NCBI GenBank assembly: GCA_021773235.1
Contig: JAJFKL010000032.1
Span: forward strand, 248,001-312,000
Origin: Gammaproteobacteria bacterium
GTDB taxonomy: Bacteria; Pseudomonadota; Gammaproteobacteria; Eutrophobiales; Eutrophobiaceae
DNA length: 64,000 nt
Reading direction: 5' to 3'
Shown: positions 27,913 through 39,168 of the stretch, in pieces
Numbering within the stretch: position 1 is the stretch's first letter
Layout of the letters: the number at the start of each line of letters is the position of its first letter
Program-made: the position numbers and the translations under genes
Notes under the pieces: model-generated
The model's input: the letters and a program-made list of their open reading frames with translations, nothing else
Databases searched by the model: none
What the model was told of the DNA's origin: nothing

Positions 27913-29289
27913 ATGACAATTAAAAAATCAGAACCCAGCGTAAAAGTCTTGATAGTTGATGATGACAATGATGTTCTTAACTTATTAGAAACATGGCTAA
28001 CAGCGGAAAAGTTCGATGTGAAACGCGCATTATCAGGTATAGAAGCGTTAAATTTAGTTGGTATTTATAACCCTGATTTAGTTGTCACCGATCTATACAT
28101 GGAAGGTATGGATGGTATGGCATTATTGACAGAGCTGCACAGTGATAACCCTTTGTTGCCCGTAATTATGCTTAGCGGCCAAGCGCAAATTCCAGATGCA
28201 ATTAAAGCAATGCATTTAGGGACATCAGCGTTCTTAACCAAACCAATAAACCAAAATGAATTCCTGGATACAGTTAAAAGGGTTACTCCAAGTCTTATAA
28301 ATAAATCAATTTTAAATGAGTGCACAAAAAACATTATCTATAAGAGTAAGGAGATGTCTGACATTATTGAGATGGCTAGTCTGGTTGCAGACAATGATGT
28401 CTCGGTGTTTATTTCAGGAGCTACCGGTGCTGGAAAAGAAGTTATAGCCAAGGCTATTCATGAAGCAAGTTCCAGACGGAATCATCGATTTATAGCTGTA
28501 AACTGTGGCGCGATCCCGGAGCAGTTACTTGAATCTGAACTCTTTGGACATGAAAAAGGGGCTTTCACTGGGGCCAATGTTAAACATGAGGGGCTGTTCC
28601 AAGCTGCTAATGGCGGTACTATCTTGCTGGATGAAATTGGTGACATGCCACTTGCATTGCAGGTTAAATTATTGAGAGTGTTGCAAGATTTTGAAGTGCG
28701 CCCAGTTGGGTCAACAAAAACATATCCTATAGATGTGAGATTAATCTCTGCAACACATAAAAATTTGGAAGAAGCAGTTGAGAAGCGTGAGTTTAGAGAA
28801 GATCTTTATTATCGATTAAAAGTCGTGCCATTGGAAATTCCTAACCTTTCAGATCGAACCGACGACATTCAACCACTTACGGAACATTTTTTGGCTAACT
28901 ACGCCAAGAACAATAAACAGGACTATAAAAAGTTTTCTCCTGATGCGATGAAATACCTCGTGAGTATGCCGTGGCCTGGTAACGTTCGACAATTAATGAA
29001 TGTTATTGATTTATGTGCAACCTTGTCTAAAAATAAGACAATACCACTGAGTCTGGTTAAAAAGGCGGTACATGATGATCCAATTCACATGCAAACGCTT
29101 AAAGAATCCAAGCAGGCTTTTGAACGAGGTTATTTGTTGAGTGTATTGCGGATCACTCATGGACATGTGGCTAACGCAGCAAAAATAGCCGGACGTAATC
29201 GTACTGAGTTTTATAAGTTATTAAATCAGTATAATATTGAACCAGCATCGTTTCGTGATAAAAAGAATGCTGAAAAGGAAGTTAATTAA
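27913..29289 (+). CDS. Sigma-54-dependent response regulator (NtrC type)
   Basis: The receiver domain (about 10-125) has the acidic VDDD pocket, phospho-acceptor Asp in VVTDLYM and Lys in LTKP. The AAA+ domain has Walker A GATGAGKE and the sigma-54-contacting GAFTGA. A C-terminal Fis-type helix-turn-helix follows (HVANAAKIAGRNRTEFYKLL). It should activate RpoN-dependent promoters when phosphorylated. ATG 27913 is preferred over in-frame TTG 27886, which adds nine non-conserved residues. HPt and hybrid kinase genes follow directly. Confidence 0.93.
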   Translation: MTIKKSEPSVKVLIVDDDNDVLNLLETWLTAEKFDVKRALSGIEALNLVGIYNPDLVVTDLYMEGMDGMALLTELHSDNPLLPVIMLSGQAQIPDAIKAMHLGTSAFLTKPINQNEFLDTVKRVTPSLINKSILNECTKNIIYKSKEMSDIIEMASLVADNDVSVFISGATGAGKEVIAKAIHEASSRRNHRFIAVNCGAIPEQLLESELFGHEKGAFTGANVKHEGLFQAANGGTILLDEIGDMPLALQVKLLRVLQDFEVRPVGSTKTYPIDVRLISATHKNLEEAVEKREFREDLYYRLKVVPLEIPNLSDRTDDIQPLTEHFLANYAKNNKQDYKKFSPDAMKYLVSMPWPGNVRQLMNVIDLCATLSKNKTIPLSLVKKAVHDDPIHMQTLKESKQAFERGYLLSVLRITHGHVANAAKIAGRNRTEFYKLLNQYNIEPASFRDKKNAEKEVN

Positions 29290-29306
29290 TTAAATTGGTT
29301 TAGATT

Positions 29307-29612
29307 ATGTCAGATGAAAAAATTATAATTCAGGTTGATCCGGATTTGGAAGAATTGATACCGGGGTTTCTTGAAAATCGAACTGCTGATATTTCAAAAT
29401 TACGAGCTTCATTGGATGATAAGGATTTTGTCGATATTCAATCGATAGGCCATAGCACAAAAGGTGTGGGTGGTGGTTACGGTTTTGATCTTATGTCCGA
29501 AATTGGAGCAGAGATTGAGTCTGCAGCTAAAGTAAAAGATGCTGACACGATAGGTGAAAAAATTAACCAACTTGATGATTATCTTCAACGAATAGAAATT
29601 GAATATGCCTAA
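29307..29612 (+). CDS. HPt phosphotransfer protein
   Basis: A single 101-residue histidine phosphotransfer domain. The expected phosphohistidine is His49 in IGHSTKGVGGGYGF, with the usual Lys and Gly after it and a later acidic helix (EIGAEIESAA). It would relay phosphate between the hybrid kinase and the sigma-54 regulator on either side. Confidence 0.9.
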   Translation: MSDEKIIIQVDPDLEELIPGFLENRTADISKLRASLDDKDFVDIQSIGHSTKGVGGGYGFDLMSEIGAEIESAAKVKDADTIGEKINQLDDYLQRIEIEYA

Positions 29613-29629
29613 TTAATAAAGGTGTTATT

Positions 29630-32167
29630 TTGAAAAAAGATGATGATCGTTCTATTTCAACTAGATCTACCTATATAATAACGTTCTTACTTGGTCTTGC
29701 TTTTAGCATCACGCTAATGCAAAGCACATGGAAAACTGCTATAGAGCGGAAACAAAAAGATTTCCATTTCGAAATATTGTCAATCCAACAAGCAGTGGCG
29801 AGTAATGTTTTAACAGGTAATGATGTTACTAATAATCTAGCTGCCTTTATGACCTCTAACAATGAAGTCATGCCCAATCAATTTAAATCATTTACCAATG
29901 ATATTCTGGAACGCTATAAGCATATCGAAGCTATCAATTATTATGAATATACAGGTGATGACTGGGTTAATGAATTCCGTTTAAAATACGAGTCTGCTCG
30001 TAAGCAAAATAGAATTGAAATTGGTGAAGATGTTTATAGTGACCCCAGATATATAGATGCTATAGATACATCAATATCCACTAGCTCTGTAGTTCCGGCA
30101 CCACCAGATCTAGAACGCGACCCGGATCGAAAATATTGGCTATTTAAAGCAATCTATAGCCAAGATGGGCATTCCTCTACCTCAATAAAGAAAAAAAAAT
30201 ACACTGGTACCGTAAAAGGTATGGTCTCTGTCCTAGTGTCGCCAACTAAGTTATTAGGTGACAAAGGAGTAAACAGTAATTTAACCATCACAATGTTTAG
30301 TGATACGTCTAATTTATATGGTAGGCAGTTATTGTATTTTAATGATCCTGACCAAAAAGAGACAGATAAGTCATGGAAAGTTGACACCCTTGTTGAAGAA
30401 AAGCTTATTCAACTTCCACCTTACTCCATAAAAATAATCATTGAAAAAAACCTTTATTTTTCTGATCTTGAATATCATTTATTGCTAGTCGCCACACTAA
30501 TATGTGTAGGGATATTAATGATGTTGTTTGGGTTGGTTAGAGCAAGAATAAAGCAAGAAGAAGAATTAAAAACAAGAAATGCGGTTATTGAGCGAACGGT
30601 TGAAGTTCAAACAAAGGAACTTGCTATTGCGCGAGATGAGGCTCTTGAGTCGGTAAGGTTGAAGTCAGAATTTCTTGCGAGTATGAGTCATGAGATACGT
30701 ACACCGCTGAATGCAATTATTGGCATGAGTGATCTAATGTCGGAAACTCGGTTGACAGACGAACAGGCTCGTTATGTTGGTGTGTTTAGAAAGGCAGGAG
30801 ATGCCTTGTTAAGTTTGGTTAACGACATTCTGGATCTTTCAAAAATTGAGGCAGATCAACTCGCATTAGAAGAAATACCATTTAACATTTTGGAGCTTAT
30901 TGAGGAAGTAGCAGAAATATATGCTCTACAAGCAGCAGATAAGGGTATCGAAATAATTACACGTGTTGATACGAATATAAATGTAAATCGTATTGGTGAT
31001 CCAGGTAGATTGAAGCAGATTATTTTGAATTTGATCAGTAATGCGCTGAAATTTACCGATGAAGGTGAAATCATAGTATCGCTTTGTGCCGGTACAAAAG
31101 AACAAAATGATGAATATTTACTTTTCTCAGTTAGTGATACGGGGATTGGGATTCCAAAAGATAAATTAGAAACTATATTTGCCAGTTTTACACAAGCCGA
31201 TGCTTCAACAACACGTAAATATGGTGGGACTGGTTTAGGACTGACTATCTCTAAGCGACTGACTGAAATGATGGATGGATCTATATGGGTAGAGAGTGAT
31301 GAAAATAAAGGCAGTACTTTCTATGTTACTGCGGCCTTACCCGAACAAACGCAACGCTCAATTATAAAACAGGGCTTTGCTGAAAAAAATATTATTATTA
31401 TCGATTCTAGAAAAACTAATTGTCTGAATATTGAAGAACAAATGGTTGCTTCAGGGGCAAGCTGTCTTACAGCGACTTCCATCGAGAATGCGCAAGAAAT
31501 TTTAAGTAGGGAATTAGAGTCTGAAATAATATTAATTGAGAGTCGATTAATATTTCTTGATGACAAAATAAAATCTATATTATCCGCTCAAAATGTACGC
31601 GACAAAGTAATCTTATTGGTAAACCCAAAAGATATGGCAGAGCATTCAAAACAAGCTAAAACCATTAGTATTAACAGAATGCTGCTTAAGCCTGTTAAAA
31701 GGAATGAATTGTTTAGGGAAGCAAATAAAATCATCAATAAAAAAGATGAAAGTCTTGTTGATGATATAAGGGAAGGTGGGCCAAAAGAAGAAGCAACTCC
31801 AAAACATATCTTATTAGTTGAAGACAATCCTGATAATCGTATGCTTATCAAAGCGTATTTAAAGAAAACTCCATATAGTTTAGATGAAGCAGAGAATGGA
31901 TCTATCGCAGTAGAATTGTTCGAACAGAATAACTATGATTTGGTATTAATGGATGTGCAAATGCCGGTTATGGATGGTCACGAAGCGACTCGATTAATAA
32001 GAGAATGGGAAAAAACACATAATAGGAAACGCACTAAAATAATTTCATTGACCGCACATGCCATAAGAGAAGAAATTGACAAGTGCCTGGAAGCCGGCTG
32101 TGATTCACATCTTAGTAAACCCATCAAAAAAGCAACTTTATTGAGTACAATCGAAGATCTGAGTTAA
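29630..32167 (+). CDS. Hybrid sensor histidine kinase with two receiver-like domains
   Basis: The 845 residues run: transmembrane helix (about 14-33), periplasmic sensor region of about 250 residues (CHASE-like by position), transmembrane helix (about 285-303), coiled linker, HisKA with His in SMSHEIRTPLNAI, HATPase with NLISNALKF, DTGIGI and GGTGLGL, a degenerate receiver-like segment (about 580-700), and a C-terminal receiver with VEDN and VLMDVQMPVMDG. The middle segment lacks the expected phospho-Asp. The start is TTG after AAAGGTG. Confidence 0.92.
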   Translation: MKKDDDRSISTRSTYIITFLLGLAFSITLMQSTWKTAIERKQKDFHFEILSIQQAVASNVLTGNDVTNNLAAFMTSNNEVMPNQFKSFTNDILERYKHIEAINYYEYTGDDWVNEFRLKYESARKQNRIEIGEDVYSDPRYIDAIDTSISTSSVVPAPPDLERDPDRKYWLFKAIYSQDGHSSTSIKKKKYTGTVKGMVSVLVSPTKLLGDKGVNSNLTITMFSDTSNLYGRQLLYFNDPDQKETDKSWKVDTLVEEKLIQLPPYSIKIIIEKNLYFSDLEYHLLLVATLICVGILMMLFGLVRARIKQEEELKTRNAVIERTVEVQTKELAIARDEALESVRLKSEFLASMSHEIRTPLNAIIGMSDLMSETRLTDEQARYVGVFRKAGDALLSLVNDILDLSKIEADQLALEEIPFNILELIEEVAEIYALQAADKGIEIITRVDTNINVNRIGDPGRLKQIILNLISNALKFTDEGEIIVSLCAGTKEQNDEYLLFSVSDTGIGIPKDKLETIFASFTQADASTTRKYGGTGLGLTISKRLTEMMDGSIWVESDENKGSTFYVTAALPEQTQRSIIKQGFAEKNIIIIDSRKTNCLNIEEQMVASGASCLTATSIENAQEILSRELESEIILIESRLIFLDDKIKSILSAQNVRDKVILLVNPKDMAEHSKQAKTISINRMLLKPVKRNELFREANKIINKKDESLVDDIREGGPKEEATPKHILLVEDNPDNRMLIKAYLKKTPYSLDEAENGSIAVELFEQNNYDLVLMDVQMPVMDGHEATRLIREWEKTHNRKRTKIISLTAHAIREEIDKCLEAGCDSHLSKPIKKATLLSTIEDLS

Positions 32168-32409
32168 GCGAAACACAAAAATCGTCTCAGAGAAACGACG
32201 GAATCAGGGGTGTTTTCAATCTTCCAAATCATAAACTTCCGACTATGGTATTAATGTCATAGCTAGATAAAACACCTAAACCTTTGTTCTTAAATAATTA
32301 AAAAGATTTGATTTCATACTCTAATTGACCATTTTGACTATACATACTTAATGGCACATTGATTGCGATAACTCTTGTAGTTCAGAATTAATTACAAGAG
32401 AGAATTCGT

Positions 32410-32847
32410 ATGATAAAGCTATTTGGATTCAGAATTACACCATTCTTCCTTTTCATCATGAGTATGGAATGTTTGTCTTTGTTGGTTTGTGCTTATTTAG
32501 GCATATTGCTCTATAGTGGCACGCCAACTTTAGTTTCTCCTGAAACAATTGACAGTATTATCTATTCTGGGATTGTCCTATTGCTGCTCATTTCATTATT
32601 AACGCCGGGCTTTTTCTCACAAGTTAATGTAATAAATCATATTAAAAAAACCTTCAATGAAAAAATAACAGGTGTTTTAGCCGCATTATTCACGATGACA
32701 ATGATTGTTTTTTCCAATGCTGGAAACCTGGATGGAAAGACAGTTTTTGCAGCAGCAATCTTAAGTGCTTGTGTAGGCTTGAGTATTACTCAAGTGGGGT
32801 TGTTTGGTAAATACTGGCGCTTTCTAATTCGTTCTGGTGTGAATTAA
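32410..32847 (+). CDS. Hypothetical four-helix membrane protein (145 aa)
   Basis: Hydrophobic segments lie at about residues 8-35, 47-68, 86-104 and 110-130. The N-terminus (MIKLFGFRITPFFL) and topology weakly resemble the membrane domain that precedes EpsB/TIGR03013-type sugar transferases, but the catalytic domain is absent. It ends in a four-base convergent overlap with the hydrolase gene. Confidence 0.65.
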   Translation: MIKLFGFRITPFFLFIMSMECLSLLVCAYLGILLYSGTPTLVSPETIDSIIYSGIVLLLLISLLTPGFFSQVNVINHIKKTFNEKITGVLAALFTMTMIVFSNAGNLDGKTVFAAAILSACVGLSITQVGLFGKYWRFLIRSGVN

Positions 32848-33419
32848 TTAATCAATTTACTTATGGCTTTAAATTTTTCATGTGAAGCATCCCGCAACCA
32901 TTCAAACAATACTGATTCAGTATTTAATAAACTGACGTTTGCTTGTTTTAAACGTGTTAACGCAGATTCATAGCTTGTGAATTCTCTAGATGCAATAGCG
33001 TCAATAACAACAAAAACATCAAAACCTGCTTGACCAAGATCAATTGCACTTTGGAATATACAAATATGTGCTTCTACCCCGGTAAGTATGATTTGTTTCT
33101 TGTTGAGTGATGATAAGCGTTCTGTAAATCCATCGGCACCTAAGCAAGAAAAACGGGTTTTTTCAAAGATTATTGATGATTCAGCCAAATTTTGTGTAAT
33201 AAATGCCTCAGTAGCTCCCAGGCCTCTAGGGTACTGTGCAGTTGAGATAACGGGCACATTAAGTTCATTTGCGGCATTTAATAATATAGCTGTATTTTTT
33301 CGTAAACGGTTTATTACTTTATCGGGGATAGCACTGGTTAACTTTTCTTGAACATCAATGATGATGAGACAGCTATCTTCGATATCACATAAGAGGTTAT
33401 GTCTGTTTTTTGATGTCAT
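32844..33419 (-). CDS. Isochorismatase-family cysteine hydrolase
   Basis: The family triad is visible: Asp in LIIIDVQEKL, Lys in FEKTRFSC and Cys in GVEAHICIF. At 191 residues it fits the YcaC/isochorismatase-like group of amide and ester hydrolases; the substrate cannot be read from sequence. It overlaps the tolC stop by four bases and so is probably cotranscribed. Confidence 0.88.
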   Translation of the reverse strand: MTSKNRHNLLCDIEDSCLIIIDVQEKLTSAIPDKVINRLRKNTAILLNAANELNVPVISTAQYPRGLGATEAFITQNLAESSIIFEKTRFSCLGADGFTERLSSLNKKQIILTGVEAHICIFQSAIDLGQAGFDVFVVIDAIASREFTSYESALTRLKQANVSLLNTESVLFEWLRDASHEKFKAISKLIN

Positions 33420-34750
33420 TTAATTAACCATGCGTTGATTATCTTAAGATCTTCTGTAGAAAGCGTCCCTGCAGCTTGTTTTAAGCTAAGTGTATCTAGT
33501 ATGTAATCGTATTTAGCCTGACTATGATTACGTCGTGCTTCGGATGTCGCACGCTGTGAGGCAACGATATCGACAGCGGTTCGTGTTCCTACTTCGAAAC
33601 CGGCTTCTGTCGCTTCTAAAGCGGTCTCACTTGAGACAACTGCTTGTTTTAATGCTTTAACCTGACTTATACCAGAAATTACACCAAGGTATGCCTCGCG
33701 AGTAAGTCGTTGTGCAGATCGCCGTGCACGCTCAAGCCCATACATAGAAATATTGTAGTTTTCGTGCGCTTCTCGAGTTTGAGAACTAACCGAACCACCT
33801 GAATAAAGAGGAATGTTTAGTTCGAGTCCAACGGCAGTTGAATGTTGCTTTGTCGAACCAAAACGACCGCCTGAAGAACCGTAGGTCTCTGATGCAACTA
33901 GGTCTAGTGTTGGGAAATGACCGGCTGATTGGCGCTTAATTTCTTTTCTTGCCGTCTCAGCTGCGTGCCGTGAGGCAATGACGCCAAGATTTTGATCCAG
34001 AGATAACTGTGTCCAACTCTCAATAGCCTCAGGCTCGGGCCTGACAAGCGACATGGCGCTGCCTAATTTATCAAATTCAGTAATATATTCACCAGTTAAT
34101 TCACGCATGGCTTCCTGTGCATTATCAATCGCATTGAGCGCCTGTATTTCCCGTGCAACAGCAAGATCATGACCTGCCTGAGCCTCATGTACATCAGTAA
34201 TGGCACTCAAACCTACCTCAAATCGTTGGTTCGCCTGTTCGAGTTGTCGACTTAATGATTTAACTTCTGATTTTGCAAATTCAAGATTATCAATCTGTGC
34301 AAGAATCTCGAAATATCGTTCGGCGATACGAATAATGAGTTCTTGTTGTGCCTGCGCCAATTCAGCCTCAGCTTGTTTGATTTCACTATCTGATTGATCA
34401 AGTGCGATAAAACGATCACGCCGAAACAAGGGTTGAGTGGCACTTAATCTATAACCGCGACTATTAAAACTGACTTCTCCACTAGAACCAACAGCAGCGC
34501 CACTAGAAGATATATCTTGATCGTTGTGGGTTGTATCAGCACTTAGACTTATTGATGGCAATAGTTGTGATAGTGCTTGTGGCCGTGCCTCAAGAGCTGC
34601 ACGATGAGTTGCTAGTTCTTGCATATATTCCTGATCATTCTTTTCAGCTTGTTTATAAACATACAATAAGTCTGCACTAAAGCTATTGAGTGATAGTAAG
34701 AGACAGAAGGCAAGGGTGCATGTCTTGGTTATAAGGCAAAGTGTTTTCAT
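33416..34750 (-). CDS. tolC: TolC-family outer membrane efflux protein
   Basis: TolC trimers form the outer-membrane exit duct for RND and type I systems. A signal peptide (about 1-25) is followed by two internal repeats of the outer-membrane-efflux domain with alternating coiled helices (LSRQLEQANQRFEVGLSAITDVHEAQ, and the second copy EATEAGFEVGTRTAVDIVASQ). At 444 residues it is typical. No pump genes are adjacent. Confidence 0.93.
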   Translation of the reverse strand: MKTLCLITKTCTLAFCLLLSLNSFSADLLYVYKQAEKNDQEYMQELATHRAALEARPQALSQLLPSISLSADTTHNDQDISSSGAAVGSSGEVSFNSRGYRLSATQPLFRRDRFIALDQSDSEIKQAEAELAQAQQELIIRIAERYFEILAQIDNLEFAKSEVKSLSRQLEQANQRFEVGLSAITDVHEAQAGHDLAVAREIQALNAIDNAQEAMRELTGEYITEFDKLGSAMSLVRPEPEAIESWTQLSLDQNLGVIASRHAAETARKEIKRQSAGHFPTLDLVASETYGSSGGRFGSTKQHSTAVGLELNIPLYSGGSVSSQTREAHENYNISMYGLERARRSAQRLTREAYLGVISGISQVKALKQAVVSSETALEATEAGFEVGTRTAVDIVASQRATSEARRNHSQAKYDYILDTLSLKQAAGTLSTEDLKIINAWLIK

Positions 34751-34796
34751 ACAGAGGTATTCTTAATCTTATTTATTATTGTTCTAATTTACTTAT

Positions 34797-35114
34797 TTAA
34801 TAGTGAGCCATATCTGTATCAACAGAATTGGCCCAAGCATCAACGCCGCCTTCAAGGTTTGTGATATTAGTATAGTCTTGCCCTTCTAAATAATTAGCCA
34901 CTTGAAAACTGCGCATGCCGTGATGACAAATTACGATAATTTCATCATCTGGTTTAAATTCATTGAGCATTTGTTCAATATTAGACATGCTAATATTCGT
35001 GGAGCCTTCGATACTACATAAATCGTATTCCCAAGCTTCACGTACATCGAGAAGACGTGGTTTTTCACCTGCATCAAGTTTTGTTTTAAGCGCCTCTGAA
35101 GATATGGATTTCAT
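34797..35114 (-). CDS. Rhodanese-domain protein
   Basis: A single-domain sulfurtransferase-like protein of 105 residues. It has LLDVREAWEY and the active-site loop CHHGMRS with the persulfide-forming Cys, then a G-G-V-D-A-W end. It lies between the PCMT-like gene and tolC, an arrangement seen in other gammaproteobacteria. Confidence 0.92.
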   Translation of the reverse strand: MKSISSEALKTKLDAGEKPRLLDVREAWEYDLCSIEGSTNISMSNIEQMLNEFKPDDEIIVICHHGMRSFQVANYLEGQDYTNITNLEGGVDAWANSVDTDMAHY

Positions 35115-35120
35115 AGAATA

Positions 35121-35774
35121 CTAGAATTCAAACTCGTCTTTTTGTTTTGCTCCAATTAAGCTGGGCAAATCAGTTTCAAATAAACATTCATATGAGAAGC
35201 TTGTTTCATTTTGCTTTGTATAAAGTCGCGCTTCCATGGCGGGTGACTCTCCAACTATGACAAACAGGCGACCATGGTCATTCAATAAATTTATAAAACG
35301 CTCATCCATTGATGGCAATGAAGCAGTAAATACGACGATATCATAGCGATCTGATTTTTCTAGTAATGAGTATGCATCGCAGCTTTCGAGTTCGATATTC
35401 GTAAATTTAGTTTTTGCTATTTTTCCACTGGCAGCTTCAATAAAGTCAGGAAAAATATCCACACTCTTAACTTGTTTTGCAGAGCTTGCGAGCAGCGCTG
35501 TGAAATATCCACAACCGGTTCCTATTTCTAATACAGACTCATCAGATTCCACATCCAATGATTGTAGAATTCGAGCTTCGAATTTCGGCGCCATGGTGGT
35601 TTGATCATGTCCAATCGGAATAGATGTATCCGCAAGGGCGAGATTCTTATAGGAGTCAGGGATAAATTCTTCACGATGAATTTCGCTTAACAGATCGAGT
35701 ACATCCTGGTCGAGTACTTCCCAGGTTCGGATCTGCTGTTCAATCATATTGAAACGTGCTTGTTTAAAATCCAT
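35121..35774 (-). CDS. Protein-L-isoaspartate O-methyltransferase-like protein
   Basis: The family fold is clear: N-terminal MIEQQIRTW, REEFIPD, the SAM-binding motif VLEIGTGCGYFTALLA and SVDIFPD. The usual PIGxGQTIS active-site loop reads PIGHDQTTMAP, so catalysis on isoaspartate may be altered. A separate true pcm starts at the right edge of the window, so this is a paralogue. The rhodanese gene follows by seven bases. Confidence 0.88.
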   Translation of the reverse strand: MDFKQARFNMIEQQIRTWEVLDQDVLDLLSEIHREEFIPDSYKNLALADTSIPIGHDQTTMAPKFEARILQSLDVESDESVLEIGTGCGYFTALLASSAKQVKSVDIFPDFIEAASGKIAKTKFTNIELESCDAYSLLEKSDRYDIVVFTASLPSMDERFINLLNDHGRLFVIVGESPAMEARLYTKQNETSFSYECLFETDLPSLIGAKQKDEFEF

Positions 35775-35845
35775 ATCTTTATATCTCTTAATGTCTAATT
35801 AAATGTTGTTGTAGTTAGTAATCGTATTATATAGCATGTCACCAA

Positions 35846-37851
<2,006 letters not shown>

Positions 37852-37875
37852 CAAGCTATTGTAAAAACTAAGTCC

Positions 37876-39168
37876 ATGAAACTCGATAAGCTCATCGAGC
37901 AGACTGCAGATCCCGATGCGACATCAAATCGACTGCAAACATTACTCGAGGGTGAACAGTCTGCTCATATAATTGATGGATTTAGCGATGAAAAAAAATC
38001 GGGATTGGTCCAAATACTTGGGGTTTCTCGATTCCTGGCTAACTTTTTGAATCGCCACCCCGATGCTGTCGCATTAATAGGCTCTCCATATAAGGCGCAA
38101 GAAGTTAATAATATTTCTAATGTTAATGACTTACGCTTATTTAAATATCGTTCTTTATTACAGATCACATGGATGGATGTTTGTAATACGTGTCCCTATG
38201 AAACGGTGCTGTTCAGTTTAAGTCATCTAGCAGATACGATTATCCAAGTTGGCCATAGGCTCGTAGCAAAAAAGTCTAAAGCGTTTGATTCTAATAACGA
38301 CATCGCCATTATGGCTCTGGGCAAGCTTGGTGCAAACGAATTAAATTATAGTTCTGATGTAGATATTTTATTCGTACTTCAGGATAGCGATGACAATAAA
38401 CGCCATGAAATGCATAAGTTTTACACACAGCATATACGTCGATTTTGTCGATTATTAACAGAAAATACTGAAGATGGTTTTTTGTACCGTGTTGACTTAA
38501 ATTTAAGGCCTTGGGGACGAAGTGCGCCTTTGACATTTTCTCTCGATGAATATGAAGAATATTATCAGTCATCGAAAGAAGCGTGGGAACGAATTGCCTG
38601 GCTACGCGGACGTTTTGTCGCGGGTTCAAAAGACTTGGGTACAGAGATGGTCACAAGACTTAAGCCATTTGTCTACCACAAGAGTTTGAGTGCCGAAGAT
38701 ATCGATCGCTTTTTCCAGATTAAACGAGATATGTCTGCGCAACGTGAAAAAGAAGGGCACTGGAATATAAAGTTGGGGGCAGGTGGCATCAGAGATATTG
38801 AGTTTTTTGTTCAAATGTTGCAAATAATTAATGGCGGGCATCAGCCTGAACTACAGCTCACCAGCACAGTAGATGTATTAAAAAAGTTAAATCAATTTGG
38901 CTTTGTCAATGATGAAGAAATAACAGAACTAAGAGAAAGTTACATTTTTCTACGCAGGCTTGAGAATCGATTGCAAATGATCGATGAACAACAAACACAT
39001 CAACTCACTAATGATAAAGAAAAGCTTAAACAAATGGCGAGAATGATGGGCTATGCGGGTGAAAGCATTGACGAGGCCTATGCAGATTTCAATAATGATT
39101 TAATACTACATCAACATATAGCGACAAAATATTTTGATACATTATTAACAGAAAATGCTGATTATTAA
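37876..39168 (+). CDS. glnE: Split GlnE, adenylyl-removase half
   Basis: GlnE normally joins two nucleotidyltransferase domains: the N-terminal one removes AMP from glutamine synthetase, the C-terminal one adds it. This 430-residue product covers only the first: LAIMALGKLGANELNYSSDVDILF as catalytic motif, the YRVDLNLRPWG strand, and LGAGGIRDIEFFVQ. It stops where the E. coli removase domain ends (about residue 440 of 946). The stop overlaps the next start by one base (TAATG), so the halves are translationally coupled. Both domains look intact, which favours a true gene split over decay. Confidence 0.88.
   Translation: MKLDKLIEQTADPDATSNRLQTLLEGEQSAHIIDGFSDEKKSGLVQILGVSRFLANFLNRHPDAVALIGSPYKAQEVNNISNVNDLRLFKYRSLLQITWMDVCNTCPYETVLFSLSHLADTIIQVGHRLVAKKSKAFDSNNDIAIMALGKLGANELNYSSDVDILFVLQDSDDNKRHEMHKFYTQHIRRFCRLLTENTEDGFLYRVDLNLRPWGRSAPLTFSLDEYEEYYQSSKEAWERIAWLRGRFVAGSKDLGTEMVTRLKPFVYHKSLSAEDIDRFFQIKRDMSAQREKEGHWNIKLGAGGIRDIEFFVQMLQIINGGHQPELQLTSTVDVLKKLNQFGFVNDEEITELRESYIFLRRLENRLQMIDEQQTHQLTNDKEKLKQMARMMGYAGESIDEAYADFNNDLILHQHIATKYFDTLLTENADY

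Noticed and set aside
38309-38629. Leftward 106-codon frame inside the first glnE half
   Set aside because: It lies wholly within a conserved catalytic domain on the other strand.
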